DNA from: Trichostrongylus colubriformis
Taxonomy: Eukaryota; Nematoda; Chromadorea; Rhabditida; Trichostrongylidae
Reading direction: 5' to 3'
DNA length: 64,000 nucleotides
Assembly: GCA_963978905.1 (NCBI GenBank)
Contig: OZ022258.1
Location: 31,438,716-31,502,715 of the forward strand
A program made the translations under genes and the position numbers. The number at the start of each line of letters is the position of its first letter. Within the stretch, counting starts at the first letter, position 1. Below, one piece after another: positions 1-9,523 of this stretch. The notes under the pieces were generated by a model. That model ran no database searches, had not been told where the DNA came from, and saw only the letters and a list, made by a program, of their open reading frames with translations.

Positions 1-177
1 TGGGGGATGATTGTTTGATGGCGTGAAGAACCTCTGGACACGATTCCTGCAAATGATTCGATCGTTTTTGATACGAAATCATCCAATGTGGACGTCTCAA
101 GTCAAATAAGTGTTCTAGAACTGCGAATATCCGTAACTGAAATCTGGCAGGGTGAACACAGACAGCTGGTGTGACCC

Positions 178-630
178 TCTTTCCATTCATCCCGTAATTT
201 TCCATGTGAAAAACGTTATCAGGCTTTCTAGGGTGCGCTAGGCCTCCGACTATGATCGTTACTCAAGGAGTGTTCTTCATTGCATTTCCACCTAGTTTTT
301 CTACTTATTTTGAAAGCTGATGGAAATCCTTTAGAATACAACAAATATCTTCGTAAATGGGTGTTTTGTGCATAGATCAGTGCGTCGTTCTTTTCGACGC
401 ATTTGTCCACAAAGCGAAGTGCAAAAGCGATGGAAATCGCAAAACACCCATTTACGAAGATATTTGTTGTATTCTAAAGGATTTCCATCAGCTTTCAAAA
501 TAAGTAGAAAAACTAGGTGGAAATGCAATGAAGAACACTCCTTGAGTAACGATCATAGTCGGAGGCCTAGCGCACCCTAGAAAGCCTGATAACGTTTTTC
601 ACATGGAAAATTACGGGATGAATGGAAAGA
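178..630. repeat. Perfect 191-bp inverted repeat (large palindrome)
   Basis: Positions 178-368 are the exact reverse complement of 440-630 (191 of 191 bases by eye), separated by a 71-bp loop. The loop holds a small hairpin of its own (381-387 with 395-401). No terminal motif or target-site duplication is obvious at the outer edges, and no protein is encoded. It may be a foldback or MITE-type element, a recent inverted duplication, or a foldback assembly artefact; perfect identity fits either of the last two well. Confidence 0.9.
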
Positions 631-2703
631 TGTAGAACTGAGGGCGAAGATATAATTTGGGATTGGATAAGGAGCGACGGAGGGCAAAAGGCGGAAAATT
701 CATTTCGCTGTTCCGGCTGACAGAGAAAAGTGTTCACTGGTAGAAAGTAGTACGGAGTTTTCAATGGTAACTGATCGAACCTAATAACGGCTGACAAAGC
801 TTGATAAGAGCCATTTACGGTTTGATGGAATGAAATTCCGTGCACGACTGGCTACCACAAAACGACGGGCATAGTTTAAGCGTCTCATGCGCATTGGCAC
901 TAGGTGAGCATATTCCCATTATGCTCTAATATCAGATATGCATCGATACATTGAACATCAAAAGTGTAGCCTTGCAAATAATGGCGTCTTTCGACGAACC
1001 CATCACTATGTAAATGATCACGATGTCATCTAGATATCTAATAATGCAAAGCTAGTGAATCATTTTCTAAAGCCGGAGTAGCACACACATAAGCGTCATA
1101 TCGACCGCTGAAATACCTGAAATCCCAAATAGTGGTACGTATTCAATGATGTGATAAGTTTTCATGAATAATGGTAGCTGACAAATGAATCTACTACCGA
1201 AAATTAGAATGAGATGCTCACTAAGTGCACAAATTGAATCCAAGCAATGTGATCGAGTCCAAAAGTGTCAACCGCCAAACCATCCAAACACCCAGAAAGT
1301 GAACACTACAGCCCAAGTGTTGAGTGATTGGTGGATCATCGCCATTTGTTCCATCCGATAGTTGTGTAAAAGGAATCCACCACTGAATCATCTTGTATCA
1401 CAAAAAGTAGCAGATGTGATATGCTGTGGTAAACAAGTGAATTATCAACCAGTATAAAGCTCAAGCACTGAATGCTCATCAAGTGGGCATGCCTAGTACT
1501 CCGGTATTAAATGGAATGTTTCCATCGTAAAACTGCGTGAAATTCCAAATAGTGATGGATGTTTGTGATGATGCCATTTGAGATAGCGCTCAAGACTGCG
1601 CTTATCACCTTGTGCAATTGTGCGATATGCACTTCTTCGATATCAGTTGGCCAGATCGGCTATTTCGAAATTACAGAAGTCCAGCAAGCGATTCACGCAG
1701 TACTGTGCCTTAGCTCAACCGTTATAAGAGTAGGGAGGACCTTTTGACAAAAGCTATTAGCTACGTACTGTTTTAGTAGTGTCCAAGGAGTCAAAATGTT
1801 ACAGCCCTTTACTTAATGTGCCTCATTATTCTACAGACAGAGATTTCAGGTTCTTGTTGACTTCGATCGAGTGCTTCATCAGATTTATCATAAACGCTAA
1901 CTGGCTGCAGGACGCGGTGCCTCTCGCTCTACTGATTACTGTGATTGCCACATTTGGCGTGTTCGGGTAAGGTGTGTCAGTATGAATTGTGATCGATCTG
2001 GATGATGACTTTCCAGCTACTTTCCTCTTGGAGAGATGATAATCTTCCATTATGGACTGCTTTCAATCAACGAGACTACTTGCGAACAGGCGAAACCTGC
2101 TGTGTTGAAGTCTGTTGTTTCCTTTCACTCAGCTCGCTGCGTTTACTGCCGATTACTTTAGATTTGACTTCAAAGCAGATTACAACTTGGGAAGAGAGAG
2201 GAACTTTCAGCAGGTTCCAACTTCAAGTGTTTTTTTCGTTATTTTTCACCTTCAACTCGAATGTGTCGAGACATCATTCGAACGAAAATTCAGGTCTTTG
2301 GCTGGGGATTGTGGCTCTTTCCTATGAAAACCAGTCTTGAGGATGGAATGCATTTCGAAATACGGTACAGTAAGCTTTTGCACCATAGCAGCCCTGTTGG
2401 GACAAAACACTGAACAAAATTAGCCATATAACAGGATTTACGCAACTGTTAACTACTTTTGTCAGGCAGGAACTGTTACGATAGGGTTCGTTCGCATGAT
2501 CAACTAGTTGTTGAATCATAGCATTTTCAAGTTGTCAAGTTTTCAGTGAGAGACAAAGTCAGGCAATTCATCATTTCATGGTTTTGATCTTAGCAACGCT
2601 CTAAGATCCCCACAGATTTCATTGCTCCTCGTATCACCTTCAAGAGATCACCGTACTGCCTGTGACACATCTACCGTACTAACACATCTTAGACACACGA
2701 GGG
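631..2703. other. No supported gene; patterned AT-rich sequence
   Basis: I see no supported gene. Between about 960 and 1570 short motifs ending in AAGTG and motifs such as CACTGAAT recur at irregular spacing, and two near-identical pieces read GAAATYCCAAATAGTG (about 1118 and 1540). This may be a very degenerate satellite. A short hydrophobic open stretch (1911-1966) followed by GTAAGG looks exon-like but could not be joined to anything. Confidence 0.4.
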
Positions 2704-3196
2704 TTAAAGGCACACCACGCGATAATCACATTAGTGGCTTACTTTCTTGGGGCAAGTAGGCCCTTGGATAGGTGCTCAGGCTGCACCCTTGTTGCGGGTT
2801 GATCGTGTATCCTCGCGGCGATAGGCGCGCTCTACCCGAGCTAAGTTGAGCCCACCGAGCCAAATCACACCTGTCCTTAAACGAACAAATTTCCAACGTG
2901 GCTCTTGCGTGGAGAAGAAAACTTGCGAGAAGACAAGATAAGGCAGCGATATCAGTAGTGAAAGCAGCTTCAACGGGGAAGAACAGGTGATATCATGGCA
3001 TTTTACGCGATATCATCAAGCGAAAACTCGTTTCTAATCTCCAATACTCGTACGAGGTTTGAGGGCAGGGAGCTTTATTTTTTTGTGATTGTGTGGGGTT
3101 TTGATTCATTTTTCTTCAATGGTGGCTAAACCAGGGCCTTTACGTCCTGTAATACGCGCGAAAACTCTCACAATTTATCGCGAGGTGTGCCTTTGA
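2704..3196. mobile_element. TTAA-flanked MITE, copy 1
   Basis: The left end reads TTAA followed by AGGCACACCACGCGATAA. The right end is its imperfect inverse, closing with GGTGTGCCTTTGAA, so the second TTAA has drifted to TTGA. The element is 493 bp and has no transposase. A nearly equal-length copy (492 bp) lies in the opposite orientation at 42802-43293. The TTAA target is typical of piggyBac-type transposition, but the superfamily is inferred from this alone. Confidence 0.8.
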
Positions 3197-3536
3197 ATCG
3201 ATTTATCAGTAATTCGGCCAGCAGGAAAACTGTCTGCAGCAAGGATCAACGATGACTGTACGGAATCCATTTTGTGGCTTTGCTTCGTTTCTATTAGATC
3301 TTTCACTCCTGCACCACGTAGAGCGTCACATCCTTCAGTATCGGCTGAACTATGTACAATACCGCTACTAATTCATAGTAAGTGGATCAAAAAACGCAAA
3401 CCCCATAATTTTTCCGCGTTTTCGCTTTCGCTTTCTTCAAAAAAAAAAATAATGGTACCAGTAGAGAGCTCTGCCGAAGGCGAATGTGATAGTCTGTAAA
3501 ACTTTCATCTTCCTTTTATTCGACATAGTTTTCGAG

Positions 3537-4200
3537 GGGCGATTATCATGGACACTGTTAGAGTCGTGAACCCTCCACTTCGACTGTGACTTTCAGAACA
3601 GAAGCTTCACATCAGAAAATATCCTTGATTTAATATCTCTCACACTAGGCCTCAGCAGCATTGTACTAAAAATTGTAGTCGAGAATTTTTTTTCAAGTCT
3701 AGAATGTGTCCATAGCTCTGCTTTTTGGGGGAACCACGTTGCTACAAATGCATAAGGATGTTATATTCTGCTAGTTTTCGAGACGCATTTTTATAGTGAG
3801 TAGAAGGTCGTTGTTTGAATTCAACAATCGACCACGGACAGTATTGAAAAACATAATCTGGTCGAAGTCTAGCTCCGACCACTAGTGATTACCAGGATAT
3901 ACACACTCTATAAAAGGGAAAGTTCCATTAATGCTCCATGCGCTATGGATACTAATCAGATTTTGTCGTTTCAAGTGAGAAAATGTGTGTTTTCAATGAA
4001 AATGGGCGCTGTCAAATAAATTTAAATCATTCTCAACAGCGCACATGCTGCCGTCAAATATTGTGGAGTGGCCAACTAAGTGTGTGACTCTCGGTATAAA
4101 TGACCATCACATTGTTTCGACTCATGTCCGTGCTAATTGACTGTCGACTTAAATCGATGAAGCGCTATTGGTCTCAACGTGTGGACCGGCTACGAACCTC
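3537..4200 (+). repeat. Left arm of a ~2.5-kb inverted repeat
   Basis: This arm matches 5388-6046 in reverse orientation with many substitutions and small gaps. Landmarks shared by the arms include CTTCGACTGTGAC, TAGTGAGTAG, the CTCCGACCACT region and GTGTGTGACTCTCGGT. The outer ends share GGCGATT. The arms are about 660 bp, so this is an old large foldback or inverted duplication; no coding sequence was recognised. Confidence 0.8.
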
Positions 4201-4300
4201 ACACCAGAGTTATGCTCGAGATACGTTGCCTACATAAGGAAAAAGAGGGAGTACGTTTTAGAGCAAGGGAAAAATATAGCTGAATAAACTGATATGACAG

Positions 4301-4675
4301 AATGTGTGTAAGACAATGTAAGACTTCCAAAGTTTATTCCAAAAGACCCGAAATAGCTTTCACAAAACCGGTTGCAAAGAATGGTTGCAAAAAAAATTTG
4401 AGCCTTATAGGCAAGCTTTCGGCGCCTAGCGCCTTCATCAAGCCTAAACAAACTGGATGTTATTTATAGGCTACAAATAGGCCTATCTATAGGCTATATG
4501 CTATAAATAACGTCTAATTTGTACATTTTCAGGCTTGATAAAGGCGCTAGGCACCGAAAGCTTGCCTATAAGTCTCAATTTTCTTTTGCAACCATTTTTT
4601 TGCAACCGGTTTTGTGAAATCTGTTTTGAGTCTTTGGAATAAACTTTGGAAGTCTCACATTGTCTTACACACATT
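4301..4675. repeat. Foldback element nested inside the larger inverted repeat
   Basis: Two arms (about 4301-4468 and 4503-4675) are imperfect reverse complements around a short centre. They start and end with AATGTGTGTAAGACAATGT and its inverse. A 12-bp direct repeat, TGATATGACAGA, occurs at 4290-4301 and 4712-4723; it may be a target-site duplication, though the right copy lies 36 bp outside the arm. No coding capacity. Confidence 0.8.
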
Positions 4676-5178
4676 CAGGTCAACATTAGGCTTCGGGACC
4701 AGACAATGCTTTGATATGACAGAGTAAGGTTATACTTACCTCCGGAATCCTTTGATGATGCTGAGCTCTCCCTTCGGTAGAATGTTATTCATGGATCACC
4801 AATTATTCCCTTGTTATTTCTCTTCGTATTCATATATACTTCTCATTTTGTTTGATGTCATTGTAAATAAAACATACGTAATCTCCAATGTTTCACCTAT
4901 CACGATCGATGCATAGTTAACCATTATGATGTGATCTAACACGTAACGAATCGCTTGATGAGACAGCATGCGATCATGGATCGGCAGCCGTCTCAGCCTT
5001 TATTGTAAGGGTCGTTGATTTGTCGAGATATTTAACCGGCGGAATAGCACAAAGGAAGTGGATGCGTTTCACGTCCGCTCCTGATACGGGATGCGTAAAG
5101 ATTCGGATCCTCTGTCACCTTCAAGGTTTGCATGCACAGCGTTTGGCTCTCTGCGTTGATTCGATCGGTTTTTAATAA

Positions 5179-5252
5179 ACTCGCCATCATTCCCGGTTGC
5201 AAGCCGGAGGTCAAAACTCGTCATCATTCCCGGTTGCAAGCCGGAGGTCAAC
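5179..5252. repeat. 37-bp tandem repeat, two copies
   Basis: Units 5179-5215 and 5216-5252 differ at about two positions. Each carries the near-palindrome CCGGTTGCAAGCCGG, so each unit could form a small stem. Confidence 0.9.
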
Positions 5253-5387
5253 CGCTGAAAATGAACATGTGTGAGGAGGAGAATCGAGGTATTGAAAGTG
5301 TCTCGTCCGACAACTAAAGCAGCACTCCGTTAGAGCTTACTTGTATGCATTCAAAACGAAATACCGTGAAATCTATTCATAGATGGT

Positions 5388-6046
5388 TCGCGGCCAGTAC
5401 GCACGTGGTGGGCTAGTGAGATCGAGAAAGTCGACGGTCAATCAGCACTCTAATCGAGTCGAACCGAGAGTCACACACTTAGTTGGCCCCTCCACAATTT
5501 TTGATGGCAGCATGTGTGCTGTTGGGAGTGATTTATAATATTCCGATTCAGCAACGTCTATTTTCCTTGTAAACACACATTTTTCCATCAAGACGACAAG
5601 ATCTGTCCATAGCGCATGCAGCGTCAACGAGATTTTCCTTTCACAGAGTGTGTCTATCTGGTAGTCACAAGTGGTCGGAGCTGGAATTTGACGAGATTGT
5701 GTTCTTTTACTGTCCGGGGTCGATTCTTTGAATTCAGAAAACCGTACTACTCACTATGAAAAGGCAGAATCGAAAACCAGTAGAACATGCCACCATTACT
5801 TCCCTATGCATGTGTAGCAACGTGTTCTCTCAAAATGCACGGCTATGGAAAATTTCAATCATTACAGACTTGCAATTTTCACAGATAAACGCCGCTGTAT
5901 CCTCACATGAGAGATACCAAAATGGTCACGGGTTCATGTTCTCAAATGCCAAGATATTTTTGGATGCGAAGCTTTTGTTCTAAGAGTCACAGTCGAAGTT
6001 GAGGATTTATTTTATTTACGACTCCGCAGCGTCGACGAGAATCGCC
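5388..6046 (-). repeat. Right arm of the ~2.5-kb inverted repeat
   Basis: Reverse-complement partner of 3537-4200, diverged but collinear over most of its length. The spacer between the arms (about 1.2 kb) holds the 4301-4675 foldback and the 37-bp tandem repeat. Confidence 0.8.
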
Positions 6047-7138
6047 GTGGTACTTTGAGGCACAATTTGAGAAAATTATGTGAAAGAAGAGAAGAAAGGT
6101 GGAAGTTTCACAGACTCTCACATTCGCCTTGAGCAGGGCTCTCTACTGTTACCATAATTTGGAGAAGAAAGTCATAGCAAAAAGACGGATAAATTATGTG
6201 GCTTCCGTTTTTCGGTGTCGATTGACTACGAATTATTGGGCAGTATTGTATACACCCACACCTTTCACTGAGCAAAACAAAACATCTTTTCAGGCCATAT
6301 TTCTGCCAATGATTACAAATCAGTTTTCAATGCTTCCTAATCACGAACTGACTGTAGTTAGATGAAGTAGTTTCAGTTACGAAGATCCTTCGAATCAGAT
6401 GCGCTTCAAGCGAGTGATTGTCACATCGACAGAAGAGGAAGTGACAGGCGTGTGGGTTGAAACTTTGGTCGCTAGTTGTTCACATCAATGAACACTAAAA
6501 TTCAGGGAAAGGCGTAATACTATGTGAGCAGCCCCTCGCTCTTGGATCATTCATTCGAAGATGGCGCATTTGCTGAACCGTCCACCTCTCGCTTATCAGC
6601 TGATCAATCGTACTATTGTAAATACCATATAACAACAACATTTAATTTGTAATATGTAGACATTGCATTAGTTATGAAATAAAGTTCTGGTTGCTTCATC
6701 AGACAGATATAGAGCTGCCTTCAATTTGCTGAGAGAATGATTGCTGCTCCCTCGCTGAAACATTTTTCCCCTTGTATAACGTCGTGTGTGTTGTCGGCCG
6801 GTGCCATGCTCAAAATCGGAAAATCTATCCGCGGATAAATGACGATCCAGGACAATTGGGCCTTCCTTCACTCCGGTGTCCACTCGTTGACATCCAACTC
6901 ACGTGGGTTAAGATAGCTCCGCGTTGTGTATCAGCTGACTATCGCAAGTCTCTGAATAGGGCGCGTCGCATCTAGTTGCAACTGCGATTCTTAGGGGTGG
7001 AGGGGGGGGTGGGGAAGGGGAGGTAAAAATATGAGCTATGAACAGAGCCTTAGGTATATAGTCCGGGCGCACCTAAAAAGACACCTATGTGCCCTGAACC
7101 ACTATCCTTCAAAGGAGTGCAGTACCTTCATTGATTGG
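6047..7138. other. No gene seen; contains a G-rich tract
   Basis: No convincing coding sequence. Positions 6994-7023 form a G-rich run with several blocks of four or more G, which could support a quadruplex on the + strand. Confidence 0.4.
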
Positions 7139-7140
7139 TA

Positions 7141-8409
7141 TTAGGTTGTCGCAGAATTAAGTTCGATTTCAAGGTATGTATAAATAAGTGGATTTTTTAT
7201 CCTGAACTATTCCATTTTAAGGGAAGCCAGGCATTCCATTTGGTAGGTTTTTTCTGCCCTTTCTAAAACTTCCATGAATGTCGTTCTAATTGTTCCGGCC
7301 GGTCTTTTCCAGGGCTGCGTATAATCATGAACCGACGCGACTATCGAGTCATCATGCTTTACGAATTTAAATTGGGACACTCCGCAGCGGAGGCAGCCCG
7401 TAATCTGAGCAGTGTTTTTGGGAGGGATTGTCTTTGCGAACGTACAGTGGAGCTGTGGTTTGAAAAATTTGCTTCTGACGATTTTGATCTCGAAGAGAAG
7501 TCGGATGGCGGCCGCAGGTCGTCGCTTAATGAAGAAGATTTAAGGAGAGCCGTCGAAGCAAAACCGGAGACGAATACTCGTACGTTAGCAGAAGACCCAG
7601 GCGTACATTACTCTACAGTGGCCAGGCACTTGCTGGAAATCGGCAAGGTGAAGAAGATGTTGAAGTGGGTGCCTCATGAGCTGACCGATGAGCAGCGTCT
7701 GTCACGTTTCGACACCTGCCCCAACCTCCTAGTTCGCTATAAAAATGAGCCATTTGTAAACTATATTATAACTGTAGATGAGAATGGTTTCTTTATGATA
7801 ACAGGAAACGGGGATTAGTCTGGATAGATAAGGATGCTAATCAAAAAACTTTTCCTAAACCCGACCTTCACCCTAAAAAGGTTATGATTATTGTGTGGTG
7901 GTGTTGTAAAGGTGTAATCCATTATAAATTCTTGCAACAAAGTCAGACAGTCACAGCAGAGTCTCACTGTTGTGATCTGGAGCAAATGTTAAAAATTGTG
8001 GCCGGTGGTGGTGAATAGAAGAGGGCCGATCCTGTTGCAGGACAACGCAAGGCCACACACCTCACAAATCACTCGGCCAAAATTGACCCACTTGGGTGTA
8101 AAAGTTATACCTTACCCAGGGTATTCTCCCGACCTCTTCCCCACAAAAATCACCTTTTTCGAGCCCTCAATTCTCATCTGCGCCAGAAACAATTTGCTAA
8201 CTTAGACGATGTTGGATGTGCCTTCCTTGAGTTCGTTGATTCTCGTGATAGTAGTTTTTATAGTGAAGGCTTGAAATTACTGCCTGTACGTTGGCAAAAA
8301 TGTGCAGATTCTGATGGTTTTACTTCAATTGATAAATGTGTGTTTAAGCTGAGTTGCAGTAGTTTGAAGTATGCGGCCCGATTTCGATATTAATTTCGCG
8401 ACAACCTCA
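7141..8409 (+). mobile_element. Full-length but decayed mariner element
   Basis: The inverted ends start TTAGGTTGTCGCAGAATTAA at 7141 and close with TTAATTTCGCGACAACCTCA at 8409. TA dinucleotides at 7139-7140 and 8410-8411 fit the mariner target duplication. The 1269-bp length matches an autonomous mariner, and the whole interior is a broken transposase gene. It is not the same subfamily as the 898-bp pair at 8624 and 48093, whose termini differ. Confidence 0.93.
7327..8340 (+). pseudogene. Mariner transposase pseudogene
   Basis: The first 163 codons carry the mariner N-terminal helix-turn-helix region (YEFKLGHSAAEAARN, then WFEKFASDDFDLEE and GGRRSS), a second HTH, and the WVPHEL linker. 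The reading frame then breaks just after the first catalytic region (TVDENGFF). The family-typical continuation (YDNRKRGLVWIDKDA) is in another frame, LLQDNARPH with the second Asp in a third, and the C-terminus (RWQKCADSDG) shifts again. Where mariners carry the third Asp of the D,D34D triad (after YSPDL), the sequence reads FPTKIT, with no Asp. The copy therefore cannot make active transposase. The start is the first ATG, a normal position about 185 bp inside the left end. Confidence 0.93.
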
Positions 8410-8623
8410 TAGATGCCAGTTCCTGATGTTCGCACGACGATGTGGCCGGTTGAAGTAAATGGAGGCGCAGCTCAGTGCGGCATAGAAGGGAAACCGAACC
8501 TCTGATCCTCCGGTTTAGATTCAGGGAGTTTTACCAATAAGTCCAATAGTAATATTCGAAAGAGGGGCTCGCGATTCTGTGATATGTGGTGGTCATGCAT
8601 AGTATGTTACGCATTCATTTGTA

Positions 8624-9521
8624 TTAGGTTGATTCATAATAAATCGGACAAATTGACCAATTTTAATCATTGTCGTACAACTTTTCTACGACAACAGGAA
8701 TTCACTTGAAATATACTCCATCTTTATCGATGACCTTCTCCACGATATAGGCAGATCATGGATGCCCTTACTCCAGAAGGCCGGAAGCTGGAGCTCGAAG
8801 AAGTTGCCGAGTGCCGCCTTGACCTCGTCGCGAGTTTTGAAGTCTTGGCCGTCCAAGTGGCGTTGGCTGTGGGAGAAAAGGTGGAAATCTGAAGGGGCCA
8901 GGTCTGGGGAGTACGGTGGGTATAGAAGTACGGTCCAACTGTACGACAGCAGCTCGGCCTTGGTCGATCTTGCGAAGTGCGGTCTGTGGAAGTAGACACG
9001 TTGTCGTGCTGGAAGTAGACATGTGACCGCCGCCGTAGCGAACTTTGGACATTGGCCTTCAATTCTCGTAATTGACGAACGTAGACGTCGGCGGATACTG
9101 TGGTACCTTCATCGAGCAGCTCCCAGTACTCTACGCCGTGTACGCTCCACCAACCGCGGTTTTCGTCTTCGATGGAATAGTCGCCTGACGCAAACTTCGA
9201 ATGCTACAACTACAGTGTACTTCTGCCGGGGGCATGCTCCTTGTGAACTTCTATCAGACGTCTGCCGATATCCGCGGGTTCCTGGCCAGATAGCGATATA
9301 AATAGTATGACGTTGCGGATGTGGTCTCTGGACCGCTTGAAATTGTGCGGCATTGTGGCGGAATGAATTTACTTTGGAGTGATTATTTCGCGGTGCTTTG
9401 AAGAGCTTTTCATACGCATTCCAACGGTACCTCGCGCGTCCATTTTCGTTAATTCGTTACTGAGTTATGATCTCTAGAAATCATCACTACCATTTGTCCG
9501 ATTTATTATGAATCAACCTAA
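8624..9521 (-). mobile_element. Internally deleted mariner, copy A (898 bp)
   Basis: The ends read TTAGGTTGATTCATAATAAATCGGACAAAT and its inverse, flanked by TA at 8622-8623 and 9522-9523. The transposase remnant runs on the - strand. An 898-bp near-identical copy lies inverted at 48093-48990; equal length and few substitutions imply that the deletion predates both insertions. It lies only about 210 bp from the 7141-8409 mariner. Confidence 0.93.
8686..9353 (-). pseudogene. Deleted mariner transposase remnant
   Basis: Read on the - strand, the remnant keeps the N-terminal HTH region and the typical KFASGDYSIEDENRG stretch. It then jumps to the region before the second catalytic Asp (YWELLDEGTTVSADV, QHDN). 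The middle of the protein, including the first catalytic Asp, is missing. A frameshift follows QHDN, and the C-terminal SPDLAPSDFHLF with the third Asp is in another frame. The product would be inactive, but the DNA ends are intact and could be mobilised in trans. Confidence 0.9.
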
Positions 9522-9523
9522 TA

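Noticed and set aside
1911..2100. Hydrophobic exon-like stretch followed by a tract ending QRDYLRTG, reminiscent of the complex I MWFE subunit (NDUFA1).
   Set aside because: The two parts are in incompatible phases across the only plausible intron and the middle of the protein is missing.
8724..9301. Several open frames on both strands inside the 898-bp mariner.
   Set aside because: Shadow frames of the deleted transposase remnant; mirrored exactly in the copy at 48313-48947.
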